Origin: PALSA-693 sp963834725
Lineage (GTDB): Bacteria > Actinomycetota > Acidimicrobiia > Acidimicrobiales > Palsa-688
Length of the DNA stretch: 64,000 nucleotides
NCBI GenBank assembly: GCA_963834725.1
Contig: CAWICN010000001.1
Location: forward strand, 5,870,078-5,934,077
Direction: 5' to 3'
Positions 14,922-23,343 of the stretch are shown here, piece after piece (position 1 is the first letter of the stretch; each line of letters starts with the position of its first letter). Both the position numbers and the translations under genes were made by a program. The notes under the pieces are model-generated. The model worked only from the letters and a program-made list of their open reading frames with translations, searched no databases and was not told the DNA's origin.

Positions 14922-17243
14922 TCAGCCTAGACGCGCCCCGAGCACTCGCTGAACGACTTGCGGGTTCGCCTTGCCGTCTGAGGAACGGACCACCTGCCCG
15001 ACAAAGAAGCCCCACAGCCCGCTCTTACCCGCCCGGTACTCCTTCACTTTCTCGGGGTTTGCATCCAGTACCGTGTCGACGATCCCGGCGATGACCGCTT
15101 CATCGCTGACCTGGGCCAGGCCGCGCTCGGCGATAATGTGCCGCGGCTCCCCACCTCGGTCGACCATCTCGGCGAAGACGTCCTTGGCCGCCGCGCCGGT
15201 GATCTCACCCGACTCGAGCGCCAGCACCAGTCCGGCCAGACCGCCACCCGTCAACGGTGTCTGGTCGAGCGTTCGGTCGCCCAGTTCACGCGGCAGTTCG
15301 TTGATGACCCATCTGGCCACGACGGCTGGGGGGGCGCCGTTCGATACCGCCTCCTCGAAGAGATCTCCGGTGGGCCGGTCGCCGGTCAGGAGATCCACGT
15401 CGTGTTCGGCCAGCCCGAACGTGGTGGGCCAGGTGGCAAAACGATCAGCCAGCACCGGGTCCCGCACCCGCCCCTCGGCCCGATATTCGATGCGGCTCCT
15501 CTTGGGAGGGCGAGTGTGGGTCTTTGCAACTTTCCTCGCCGGCGGCGGCCCAACCGTCGCGGTCCTGGGCTGCCACGAGTCCCGAAGAGTGACGATCCGG
15601 TTCACGACCGGCGCATCAGGTTTCGAATCCACGGCATCGAACACGAAATAGCCGACGCGTTCCAATTGCCAGCGGCTACCCGGCTTGGCGACCGCCAGGC
15701 TGGGCTCGAGGCGGACGTCTCGTAGCACCTCCAGGGAATCGGGATTGATCTCATCTCCGGAGCCTTCGTCCGGTCGGGCCTCGAGGAACAGCCGGTCGTA
15801 CAGGCGACCCTCAGCCGCTACCGATGGCGCGGCTGGCACCCAGTGGACGACACCCGTGATCTTGACGCCCGGCGGATTGGTCCCGGTCGAGCCGGGAACA
15901 TGATGGCAGCGCACCTCAACTACCTGACCGTTTTCGGTGACGACGTCGTCACAGGTGATGCAGGGGCCATAGCGCAGCCGGACCGTCCGGCCGGGAGCCA
16001 GTCGCTGATAACCGGCCGGGGGGTCCAGCACGAAGTCGTCCCGATCGATGAGGATGTGCCTTCCGAAGGGGATGGTCCGCTCGCCAGGCTTGCCGACATC
16101 CGGCGGGAAGTAAGGCGCGGTCAGATGTTCGACCTCGCCTTCCGGCCAGGACGTGATGGTGAGATCGAGGGGCCGAAGCACGCCCATGACCCTAGGAGCT
16201 GTCCAGTTGAGATCGTCTCGGACGCAGTATTCGAGCTTTTCGAGGTCGACCGTCGAGTTGACTTTGGCGACGCCGACCAGTTCGGCAAAAGCGCGGATCG
16301 CTTCCGGGCTGATACCGCGCCGGCGCATCGCTGCGATGGTGGGCAGCCGCGGATCGTCCCAGCCCTCCACCGCGCCCTCCTCGACCAGCGTCAGGAGCTT
16401 CCGCTTGCTCATGATCGTGTAATCGAGGTTCAGCCGGGCGAACTCGTACTGTTGCGGGCGGCTGAAGCCGTGTCGCTCCGAGACGCCGGTGCTGTCGATG
16501 ACCCAGTCGTACAACTCGCGATTGTTCTCGAACTCCAACGTGCAGAGGGAGTGGGTGACACCCTCGATGGCATCCGAGATGGGGTGGGCCCAGTCGTACA
16601 TCGGGTAGATCGGCCAGGCGTCTCCGGTCCGGTGATGGCGGACATGCCGGATTCGATACAGAAGTGGATCGCGCATCTTCATATTGGCCGCACTGACATC
16701 GATTTTGGCCCGGAGAACGCACGTCCCATCGGGCAGCGTCCCGTCTCGCATCTCCCGGAACAGGGCCAGGTTCTCCTCCGGGGTTCGCGACCGGTAGGGC
16801 GAGGGGCGACCCGGCTCACCAAGGCTGCCGCGGTAGTCCCTGATCTCCTCATCGCTCAAGTGGTCGACGTACGCCCTTTCCTCGGCGATGAGTTGGAGCG
16901 CCAGCTGGTACATTTCCTCGAAATACTCGGATGCGAAGAGGGCCTGCTCTCCAAAGGAGAAGCCGAGCCATTTGACGTCCCGGACGATGGAGTCGACGTA
17001 CTCGATGCCTTCGGTCAGGGGATTTGTGTCGTCGAAGCGAAGGTTGCAACGGCCGCCGTACTGTTCCGCGATGCCGAAGTTGAGGCAGATCGCCTTGGCA
17101 TGACCGATGTGCAGATAACCGTTCGGCTCAGGCGGAAAGCGGGTCACGACACGGCCATCGTGCCTTCCCGTATGAAGGTCGTCCTCGATGATCTCCCGGA
17201 TGAAATCCGTGCGGCCTGGGCCGGAATCGTCCTCACCTGTCAC
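14922..17243 (-). CDS. glnS: Glutaminyl-tRNA synthetase with C-terminal YqeY-like domain
   Basis: This is a class I synthetase that charges tRNA-Gln directly. The HIGH signature is in 'PEPNGYLHIGHAKAICLNFG', the KMSKS-type loop is 'TIMSKRKLLTLVEEG', and 'RFDDTNP' is the usual ATP/amino-acid site. The anticodon-binding beta-barrels run to about residue 550. A C-terminal extension of about 210 residues ('GLAGLVLALESGEITGAAAKDVFAEMV' ... 'QVVRSSDGKANPQVVQ') matches the YqeY/GatB tail domain that also occurs fused to GlnRS in Deinococcus. Most Actinobacteria make Gln-tRNA through GatCAB, so this GlnRS is somewhat unusual. The GTG start is at 17243; it converges on no neighbour and is followed by the PP2C gene. 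Confidence 0.93.
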   Translation of the reverse strand: MTGEDDSGPGRTDFIREIIEDDLHTGRHDGRVVTRFPPEPNGYLHIGHAKAICLNFGIAEQYGGRCNLRFDDTNPLTEGIEYVDSIVRDVKWLGFSFGEQALFASEYFEEMYQLALQLIAEERAYVDHLSDEEIRDYRGSLGEPGRPSPYRSRTPEENLALFREMRDGTLPDGTCVLRAKIDVSAANMKMRDPLLYRIRHVRHHRTGDAWPIYPMYDWAHPISDAIEGVTHSLCTLEFENNRELYDWVIDSTGVSERHGFSRPQQYEFARLNLDYTIMSKRKLLTLVEEGAVEGWDDPRLPTIAAMRRRGISPEAIRAFAELVGVAKVNSTVDLEKLEYCVRDDLNWTAPRVMGVLRPLDLTITSWPEGEVEHLTAPYFPPDVGKPGERTIPFGRHILIDRDDFVLDPPAGYQRLAPGRTVRLRYGPCITCDDVVTENGQVVEVRCHHVPGSTGTNPPGVKITGVVHWVPAAPSVAAEGRLYDRLFLEARPDEGSGDEINPDSLEVLRDVRLEPSLAVAKPGSRWQLERVGYFVFDAVDSKPDAPVVNRIVTLRDSWQPRTATVGPPPARKVAKTHTRPPKRSRIEYRAEGRVRDPVLADRFATWPTTFGLAEHDVDLLTGDRPTGDLFEEAVSNGAPPAVVARWVINELPRELGDRTLDQTPLTGGGLAGLVLALESGEITGAAAKDVFAEMVDRGGEPRHIIAERGLAQVSDEAVIAGIVDTVLDANPEKVKEYRAGKSGLWGFFVGQVVRSSDGKANPQVVQRVLGARLG

Positions 17244-17271
17244 GACGTACCAGCGTACCGCCGTCGCTCTC

Positions 17272-17376
17272 CGAGGCCGCCGTCCGCCCGCCGAGGCCGC
17301 AGTCGGGCCACCAGGCCGCAGTCGGCGCGCCGAGGCCGCCGTCCGGCCGCCGCGGCCGCCCGCCGCGGCCGTAGTC
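17272..17376. repeat. About 20-bp GC-rich tandem repeat upstream of glnS
   Basis: Roughly five units of 19-20 bp beginning CGAGGCCGC(C/A)GTC follow each other between glnS and the methyltransferase gene. Units vary at several positions. They could form strong secondary structure in the glnS leader. No protein-coding frame is supported. Confidence 0.6.
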
Positions 17377-17410
17377 CCCCCGGCCCACGTATCCTACCGG
17401 CGGAGACCGT

Positions 17411-18046
17411 TCAGCCGCGGTCGCGGGCTGGCCGGTGCGCCCATACGGCAAACAATGGATCGCCCGGGTAAAAGGGTGGGGTGCGTCTCTGGGAGTGTGG
17501 CTCGTCCCATCCACCGGCCAGGTCAAAGTAGGTGCGCACCAGCTCGCAATGCTGTTCGTCGGTCGACGAGAGCCAGCCGCGGATGGCTTTGGTGGGAAAA
17601 CACCGGTTGGAGAACGTGCACGCACAGGTCCCGCCGGGCCGGATCACCCGGGCCACGTCTCGGAAGACTTCGACCGGTCGGGTGAGGTAGTCGACCGATA
17701 CGCAGCACACCACCGCGTCGAACGACTCGTCGTTGAACAGGAGCCGGGGGTCAGCGTTGAGATCGTGGACGAGAGCGGCCGTGGCGACGGGATTGGCGGC
17801 GAGTTCCTCCGCGTTCATTCCCAGGACGGTGAGCCGGGCTGGAGGAGTGCGGAAGTGCGAAGCCCATGAGCCCATCAGATCAAGAACCTCGCCGTTGATC
17901 CCGAGGTCCTCGTACAGGGCGCCGACGAGGGCGATGGCGTGGTCGTCGATATGGGTGACGAGGCGCGGCCACGAGTAGAAGGCCGCATCGGAGGAGGCAT
18001 CGGCTCGGTCAAAGAAGCCCGGTGGAAAGACTTTGTAGTCGTCCAT
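17411..18046 (-). CDS. SAM-dependent methyltransferase (class I)
   Basis: This is a class I methyltransferase fold of about 211 residues. Motif I is weak ('GEVLDLMGSWASHFR'), followed by an acidic beta2 end ('LTVLGMNAEEL'), and the clearer later motifs 'FDAVVCCVSVDYLTRPVEVFRDVARVIRPGGTCACTFSN' correspond to motifs IV-VI. The 'GCxxG' glycines of motif I are largely replaced, which may limit SAM affinity. Start ATG 18046 is chosen since the protein-like N-terminus 'MDDYKVFPPGFFDRAD' begins there. Related proteins are found widely in bacteria without a defined substrate. Confidence 0.7.
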   Translation of the reverse strand: MDDYKVFPPGFFDRADASSDAAFYSWPRLVTHIDDHAIALVGALYEDLGINGEVLDLMGSWASHFRTPPARLTVLGMNAEELAANPVATAALVHDLNADPRLLFNDESFDAVVCCVSVDYLTRPVEVFRDVARVIRPGGTCACTFSNRCFPTKAIRGWLSSTDEQHCELVRTYFDLAGGWDEPHSQRRTPPFYPGDPLFAVWAHRPARDRG

Positions 18047-18121
18047 GCGGGTCAGTTTGCCGCTGAAATGCGCCTTTGCGCCCATCCAGATCCCAGCTGG
18101 GCGCGGTGATGGACCAATCGT

Positions 18122-18652
18122 TCAGCGCTCGGAACTCATCCGGCGCCACAAGGGAAAGACAAACCACAGCCCGGCAAACAGGGCGAATATGGAGATGGTC
18201 AGGACAGGGACGATCGCGCCGTGGTCGACGAAACTGACATCCAGCAGGACCGCCGCGCTAATCGCCAGCCCCACGGTTACCAGCCCCAGGACGGCCGAGA
18301 TGTTGGCGAGGCGTAACACGGCGCCCTTGGCATGCTGACGAAAAAGGAGACGATGATAGGCAACGGGCGCGAGCAGCAGGGCGGTTGCCACCCCCGCCAG
18401 CATCAGAGCGAACATGTACACCACGCGCTGGGACGACGACAGCTCCGGGAAACGGTTGGTATACGGAATCGACAGCAGGAAGCCGAACAGCACCTGGACT
18501 CCGAGCCCTGCGACTCGAAGTTCCTGCAGCAGCTCGGCCATGTTGCGGTCGAGGCGCTGAGCTTCGGACTCGCGGCGACCGGGATCGTCCCGGGCCCGCT
18601 CACTCTCCCAAGGCTCATCAACCGGCTCATCAACCCCTGAGCGCGCACTCAC
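18122..18652 (-). CDS. DUF6328 family four-helix membrane protein
   Basis: Residues 35-176 have four transmembrane segments: 'LGVQVLFGFLLSIPYTNRF', 'VVYMFALMLAGVATALLLAPVAYHRLLF', 'ISAVLGLVTVGLAISAAVLLDVSF' and 'IVPVLTISIFALFAGLWFVFPLW'. The conserved 'LLQELRVAGLGVQVLFGFLL' entry and 'APVAYHRLLFRQHAK' loop are characteristic of DUF6328 proteins of Actinobacteria, whose function is unknown. The N-terminal 35 residues are charged. It is divergent from the MEDS-domain regulator. Confidence 0.72.
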   Translation of the reverse strand: MSARSGVDEPVDEPWESERARDDPGRRESEAQRLDRNMAELLQELRVAGLGVQVLFGFLLSIPYTNRFPELSSSQRVVYMFALMLAGVATALLLAPVAYHRLLFRQHAKGAVLRLANISAVLGLVTVGLAISAAVLLDVSFVDHGAIVPVLTISIFALFAGLWFVFPLWRRMSSER

Positions 18653-18755
18653 GTCGCGTCTGTACCCGGCCGGCGCTGGCTGAAACGGTGAGGGACCCCC
18701 GACAGGCGCGGCGGTTCGGGGAAGCTGCTGGTCCGGTGAGAAGCCGAATCGGCTA

Positions 18756-18777
18756 AGTGCTTCAGATTCGAAGTACT
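18756..18777. promoter_or_regulatory. Inverted repeat in the divergent DUF6328/MEDS intergenic region
   Basis: AGTGCTTC and GAAGTACT (7 of 8 bases complementary) flank a 6-base centre. The site is about 100 bases upstream of the MEDS-domain gene and could be an operator for one of the divergent genes. This rests only on symmetry and position. Confidence 0.35.
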
Positions 18778-18872
18778 AAGTCGGAGCGCCGCCACCATGA
18801 TCGGGGTCCGGTGCCCTTAAGGGATGGGAACTTCCATGGATACCACCCCGCTGGCCGGGGTACTTGGCTTAT

Positions 18873-19850
18873 ATGGAGCGCATCGCGTATGATCCCGCGA
18901 GCGGCTCTGAGGCGGGGTGGGCGCACAACGCCGTCCTGTACCGGACCGTGGATGAGTACGTGCGGGGCATCGTGACCTTCGTGCGAAGGGAAGCGACGGG
19001 TGGGCAGCACGGTCGGCCACCGGCTCTGATAGCGGTCCCCGGCCGGCAGCGATCCTTGCTCCGGACTCTCCTCGACGACGGCCTCCAGCCCGTGACCTTC
19101 GCAGATATGGACGAACTCGGGCGGAACCCGGCGCGCCTCACCGCCGCCATGTGCCGGTTCGTGGAGAGCCGGCCCACCGTCCCGGTCCGCCTGGTCACCG
19201 AGTCACTGGGCCAAGGGCGCCAGCCGGCGACCTACGAGGAGATCCTGCTCCATGAAGCCATGCTGGCCCGGGCCCTGGCCGGCAGCTCGGCATCCGTCCT
19301 GTGCCCGGTGGATGCCAGTAGGTGCGGGCCGCCAGTGCTCGAAGACGTGGCCCGAACCCATTCGCATTTCTTGGCCGACGAGGAGCGAAACGCAAGTCCC
19401 GCCTACGATCCTACCCTCGCGGCCGACCTGTTCGACCGTCGCCTGCCGAGCGTCCCGCCGACCTCGGGCCGCCAACCCTACAACTACGACGGGCTGGCTG
19501 ACCTGCGACGTTTCGTCGAGGCCGGAGCGACCCAGGCCGGCCTCCCGCCGGCCCAGGTCCAGGATCTGGTCCTGGCGGTCAACGAGGTGGCGACCAACAC
19601 GCTGGTCCACACGGAGGATCCAGGCGTCGTCCACCTCTGGGCGGATCCGGCCACGAGTGAGGTCGTCTGTGATCTCTGCGATCACGGTCAGATCATGGAA
19701 CCTCTCGCCGGCCGGATCGCCCCCTCTCCGGATTCCCGGCACGGATGGGGGCTGTGGATGGTCAACCAGGTGTGCGACCTGGTCGAGATGCGCTCCGGGG
19801 GCTGGGGTACCAACATCCGTATGCACATGCGACTCGGACCACGCGATTAG
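18873..19850 (+). CDS. MEDS-HATPase anti-sigma-type regulator (RsbA-like)
   Basis: This two-domain protein resembles the actinobacterial 'anti-sigma factor RsbA family'. Residues about 10-165 form a MEDS (methanogen/methylotroph, DcmR sensory) domain: 'AVLYRTVDEYVRGIVTFVRR', 'PALIAVPGRQRSLL', 'VRLVTESLGQGRQPATYEEILLHEAMLARAL'. Residues about 210-325 are a GHKL ATPase of RsbW type: 'LVLAVNEVATNTLVHTEDP' (N box) and 'SRHGWGLWMVNQVCDLVEM' (G box). It probably phosphorylates or sequesters a regulator in response to a signal bound by the MEDS domain. The ATG at 18873 lacks a strong RBS; a better RBS (GGGATGGGAAC) precedes an out-of-frame ATG at 18836 that opens an 18-codon ORF overlapping this start, so translational coupling through a leader is possible. 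Confidence 0.82.
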   Translation: MERIAYDPASGSEAGWAHNAVLYRTVDEYVRGIVTFVRREATGGQHGRPPALIAVPGRQRSLLRTLLDDGLQPVTFADMDELGRNPARLTAAMCRFVESRPTVPVRLVTESLGQGRQPATYEEILLHEAMLARALAGSSASVLCPVDASRCGPPVLEDVARTHSHFLADEERNASPAYDPTLAADLFDRRLPSVPPTSGRQPYNYDGLADLRRFVEAGATQAGLPPAQVQDLVLAVNEVATNTLVHTEDPGVVHLWADPATSEVVCDLCDHGQIMEPLAGRIAPSPDSRHGWGLWMVNQVCDLVEMRSGGWGTNIRMHMRLGPRD

Positions 19851-20129
19851 GGGCCGGCGGCGGCCGCAGGCGGGTGATTCACTCCCGGCGCCGCCGGGCG
19901 GTGTCCCGAATTGGGCTCGGATCCGATAGTGCCCAGTTCCCTATCAATGGTGATGTACTACTGCCCACAAACGGTCCCAAACCCCCTCCCTGGCCCGGGC
20001 CCCGGTCCTCTCATCCATGGACCCGCCCGGCCCAACCCAAACCCGTGGCCTCGAGCCCTGGCGTGGCCCGAGCCCCTACCCGCCATCGGGCAGGCGCCCA
20101 CCGCTACCTCCCGCCCAGTTGACGCGAAA

Positions 20130-20164
20130 GCGGTCGCCACCCAGGAAACCTGGATGGCGACCGC
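20130..20164. terminator. Strong hairpin between convergent genes
   Basis: GCGGTCGCCA and TGGCGACCGC form a perfect 10-bp stem, extended by CCAGG/CCTGG above one mismatch, with an AAA loop. It lies between the MEDS regulator (+) and the DUF6458 gene (-), which converge here, so it fits a bidirectional terminator even though no long T run follows. Confidence 0.6.
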
Positions 20165-20170
20165 CGGCAG

Positions 20171-20422
20171 CTAGTAGGACGTGTCCTGATGTTCCTCGAA
20201 CACGGTGCCATCCGACTGCCGGTAGGTACGCCGGCTACGGCGCATACCACCGAAGCCGCCCCAGGTGGACCAGTAAATAGCCGAAACCAGAAACCCGACG
20301 GCCCCAACGATCATAAGGATCACACCGATGGCGTGAATATTGAATGAGGACGATTGGACCGTCGTTGCAAACCGCAGAACAGCTCCAACAGCAAACACAA
20401 TGAGGCTGGCTCCTACACCCAT
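20171..20422 (-). CDS. DUF6458 small membrane protein
   Basis: This 83-residue protein starts 'MGVGASLIVFAVGAVLRFAT' and has a second helix 'IHAIGVILMIVGAVGFLVSAIYW', the layout of DUF6458 family proteins in Actinobacteria. The C-terminus is hydrophilic and Arg-rich. A good RBS (GAGAGAAAGG) lies before the ATG at 20422. The role is unknown; such proteins are often near envelope-stress and sigma-factor genes, as here. Confidence 0.8.
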   Translation of the reverse strand: MGVGASLIVFAVGAVLRFATTVQSSSFNIHAIGVILMIVGAVGFLVSAIYWSTWGGFGGMRRSRRTYRQSDGTVFEEHQDTSY

Positions 20423-20464
20423 ACCTTGTACCTTTCTCTCTCATCGATCACAGGTCGACCAGCC

Positions 20465-20635
20465 CTACCAGCGGCCATACCATCGGCGGCGGCTTCCGGC
20501 CTCAGCGGCCCCAAAGAACCAACCGATCAACCAGATCACGAGGACTGCGAGAGCGATCCACCACAGGACATGAACCGCAAAGCCGAGCCCAGCGAGAATC
20601 ACAGCCAACAACAGGATCAGAATAACGGCTAACAC
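20465..20635 (-). CDS. Small hydrophobic protein (about 56 aa)
   Basis: The GTG at 20635 is chosen because AGGAGG stands eight bases before it; the longer frame to 20743 begins with unrelated residues. The product has two tightly spaced helices ('LILLLAVILAGLGFAVHVLWWIALAVLVIWLIGWFF') and a basic Arg/Trp tail 'SRRRWYGRW'. This pattern ('GFAVHVLW...W') recurs in small actinobacterial hydrophobic proteins of unknown function. It lies just upstream of the DUF6458 gene on the same strand. Confidence 0.72.
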   Translation of the reverse strand: MLAVILILLLAVILAGLGFAVHVLWWIALAVLVIWLIGWFFGAAEAGSRRRWYGRW

Positions 20636-20797
20636 GTCGGTTACCTCCTCTCTCGCCTTTCGGATGGCGAGGTTCTCATAGTCGTACCCAGAACTGGCCG
20701 TGGACGAACATCCTCTTCTGCGAATTGCGGTAACCGACACCACAGGGATACAGAAGCGCGGATTGTTCGTATTTAGTCCCGAGCCTTGGCGTACTGG

Positions 20798-21304
20798 TTA
20801 CGGCCGGGGCAGGTACGGCCCGACCTTGCACTCCTGAGGGAATGTCGACCGCGCCACCACGTTCGCCATCGGCCCTGCCCGAGCAGGAACTGCTTGGCCC
20901 TCACGTTCTCCGCCCGGCGACCGTCCAGGCTGTGGTACAGGCGCCACGTCGGCCCAGACCACCTTTCCGCCGTCAGGCTGGGAATCAACGCCCCAGCCGG
21001 CGGCCAGCGCCTCGACGATTCCGAGTCCCCGTCCGGTCATACCATCGGTCCGGGATAGCCCGGCAAGGGGCCGTCGCGGGCTGGTGTCGGCGACGGCGAC
21101 GTGAACCCGATCCCGTAGCATCTCGATCCGGAGCGAGACCGGGGGAGCTCCATGCAGCACCGCATTGGTCACCAACTCCGAGACAAGCAGTTCCAGGGTG
21201 TCGGCTTCGGCTCGAAGTGTGCTTGCGACCCGGCGGGCGAAATGGCGGGCGCGCCGAATGGCGGTCGGGTCACAGCAGACAATCAGCTCATTCGACGCGC
21301 TCAT
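20798..21304 (-). CDS. RsbW-like anti-sigma kinase (GHKL ATPase)
   Basis: This is a single GHKL domain of RsbW/SpoIIAB type. It has 'TLELLVSELVTNAVLHG' (N box, Asn for Mg-ATP), 'VHVAVADTSPRRPL' (G1 region) and 'MTGRGLGIVEALAAGWGVD' (G2 box), then a poorly conserved 55-residue tail. Such proteins bind a sigma factor and phosphorylate its antagonist. It starts at ATG 21304 and lies directly downstream of the sigma factor gene on the same strand (135 bases apart), so the two probably form one sigma/anti-sigma pair. Confidence 0.83.
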   Translation of the reverse strand: MSASNELIVCCDPTAIRRARHFARRVASTLRAEADTLELLVSELVTNAVLHGAPPVSLRIEMLRDRVHVAVADTSPRRPLAGLSRTDGMTGRGLGIVEALAAGWGVDSQPDGGKVVWADVAPVPQPGRSPGGEREGQAVPARAGPMANVVARSTFPQECKVGPYLPRP

Positions 21305-21439
21305 AGCCCGCCTGTCGCCGGCGGGACAGCACGTCGGCCGGTGCGTGAGCGCGGAAATGCTGCCAGAACGCCAAGGCCGCCCCATCCGCGAGGCTCGCCG
21401 CCGCGGCCGATTGAAGCCACCGCGACATCCGGCGTGACA

Positions 21440-22732
21440 TCAAGCTGTCCGCCGGACCCAGTCATCGACGGCCTCCATCTCGTCGTCGCTGCACCAGCGG
21501 CGGAGCTTGGCGATCGTGCGGGCCAGGAGCCGCGACACCTGCATCTGGCTGGCACCAAGCTCATCCGCCACACGCTGCTGGGTGTAACCGTCGAAATACA
21601 ACCGCCGCAGCACGAGTTGCTCGCGGAAATCGAGGCGAGGCAGCACGCCGCGCAGACGCTCGCGATCGAGCGCCCGGTCGAGGGCGCCGTCGGCGATCGG
21701 AACGTCGACGCCGCGTTCTCCGTCGGCGCCTCGAAGATCCAGCGAAGTTGTCCAGTAGCTGCCCCCTGCTTCCAGGGCCTCGAGGACAGCTTCCTCGCTG
21801 ACGTCGAGGCGGGCGGCAATCTGCGCCGGCGTCGGGGTGCGGCCGAGCTCGTGCCCCAATTCCTCGCGAGCCTCCTTGATCGCCAGATACAGCTCCTGCG
21901 TTGAGCGGGGCACACGAAGCATCCACGTTTTGTCCCGGAAGTGCCGCTTGAGCTCACCCAGGATGCTTACCGTGGCGTAGGTGGCGAAGGTGTTGTTGCG
22001 ATCGGGATCAAATCGGCGGGACGCCTTCACCAACGCCAGCAGGGCGACTTGCTCCAGCTCATCCGCTGGCTCGCCGCGGTGCAGGAACCGATGGGCCAGG
22101 GCGCGGGCTAGACGCACGTGCTGCTGCACCAGATCTTGCTGCAGCTGGCGCTGAGCCAGGGTGTCCAGGCCGCCGTGCTCGGAGCCGCGAGGGACCTCAC
22201 CTTTGCTACGCCGGCGGTTGCGGAACAAGCGGCCTCCGCTGCCTACGGGCTGCAGGTGGGCGGGAGGCGCGTCAGGCGGCACCGCGAACAAGACCTGCCC
22301 ACCCGGCCGCACGTGTCCAGCGAGGAACGACAACACCAAGCGGTCACCGAATTGCTCCGGGCCGCGGACCGTCACCAGGTCGACGGCGCCGGAAGGTTCG
22401 CCCATCATCACCTGGTCTGCGATCGTCCGATCAGGAACCCAGCGGCGATCCTGTTCCCGGAACCATCGAGACCGATCATTCAAAGGGACGCAGCCCAGCT
22501 CACCTCTCGCGAAGCTCACCGTGCCCGGCTGCGATCCCAGGCCGCTCACAAACGCCTGCATCTCCGGCGATTCGGTGCGGGCGGCATGGGCGAACGCCAC
22601 AGTGACCGCGACCGCGTCAGCCGTGGACCCAATCGACCACACCTTCGGGTGATCTGCCTTATCCAACAACGGCGGAATCACCTGTTCTTGCAGCCAATCC
22701 CACTCGCTGAGCAGCTGTTGTGATGCACTCAT
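21440..22732 (-). CDS. SigB/SigF-family sigma factor with N-terminal CheR-like domain
   Basis: The C-terminal 250 residues are a group 3 sigma factor: region 2 'RLARALAHRFLHRGEPADELEQVALLALVKASRRFDPDRNNTFATYATVSILGELKRHFRD', region 3 'YLAIKEAREELGHELGRTPT', region 4 'LDFREQLVLRRLYFDGYTQQRVADELGASQMQVSRLLARTIAKL'. The N-terminal 175 residues resemble the methyltransferase domain of CheR: 'VWSIGSTADAVAVTVAFAHAA' matches the CheR 'WSAGCSTGEEPYSLA' block, then 'GCVPLNDRSRWFREQDRRWV', 'DLVTVRGPEQFGD' (in place of 'DLIFCRNVLIYF') and 'HVRPGGQVLFAV'. The SAM-binding acidic residues are lost, so this part is probably a catalytically dead sensor. Gene order with the RsbW-like kinase suggests partner switching. 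Confidence 0.85.
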   Translation of the reverse strand: MSASQQLLSEWDWLQEQVIPPLLDKADHPKVWSIGSTADAVAVTVAFAHAARTESPEMQAFVSGLGSQPGTVSFARGELGCVPLNDRSRWFREQDRRWVPDRTIADQVMMGEPSGAVDLVTVRGPEQFGDRLVLSFLAGHVRPGGQVLFAVPPDAPPAHLQPVGSGGRLFRNRRRSKGEVPRGSEHGGLDTLAQRQLQQDLVQQHVRLARALAHRFLHRGEPADELEQVALLALVKASRRFDPDRNNTFATYATVSILGELKRHFRDKTWMLRVPRSTQELYLAIKEAREELGHELGRTPTPAQIAARLDVSEEAVLEALEAGGSYWTTSLDLRGADGERGVDVPIADGALDRALDRERLRGVLPRLDFREQLVLRRLYFDGYTQQRVADELGASQMQVSRLLARTIAKLRRWCSDDEMEAVDDWVRRTA

Positions 22733-22923
22733 CGCGAGCTACGCTCCCGTGCCGAAAGTCCTACGAGAATTGCCGGTACCCAAAACCGCAGGTAGGCAAA
22801 CCCCCGACATGGGACCGGGAATGTGCGTAACGTCGCGCCCATCCTGGCCCGGAGAGTCGGCCGGGCGGGGGCTGCCACTCTGCGTGAGGGTCGCGCCCCG
22901 GGCCGGCCGACCTAAAGTTGTGA

Positions 22924-23118
22924 ATGATGCGCGTGATCATCGACAAGGACGTGTGCGCCGGGCACGGCCGTTGCTACACCCTGGCCCCCGGCCTCTTCGA
23001 TGCCGACGATTATGGAAATGGCGTGGTGATCGGAGAAGACCTGCAGGAGGATTTAGTCGGTCAGGCCCGGATCGCCGTGGAGAACTGTCCGGAGCGGGCC
23101 ATCTTGATCACCGAGTGA
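22924..23118 (+). CDS. 3Fe-4S-type ferredoxin
   Basis: A 64-residue ferredoxin with 'DKDVCAGHGRCYTLAPGLF' and 'ARIAVENCPERAILITE', i.e. Cys-x5-Cys and a distal Cys-Pro, the ligand set of single-cluster 3Fe-4S ferredoxins that serve cytochromes P450. No P450 gene is in the window. Two adjacent ATGs (22924 and 22927) are possible starts and the RBS is weak. Confidence 0.85.
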   Translation: MMRVIIDKDVCAGHGRCYTLAPGLFDADDYGNGVVIGEDLQEDLVGQARIAVENCPERAILITE

Positions 23119-23343
23119 AGGGCACAGGTGACGAACCGAGGCACCCAAGTTCGATCGATGTCCGTCCGCCACCGAGAGGCGTGATCGTCGTCCCGATTGA
23201 TGCTGAGGCCATGTTGCTAGGTTGGGAGATCGGCGATCGATGCTGCCGGGCCAAACGAGGGAGGGACACGACTTGACCGATCCACGCCGGCCGCTGGTCG
23301 CCCGGTTCACCGGGCGGTCAGGGTCTCCGAAGGAGAGCCGCCG

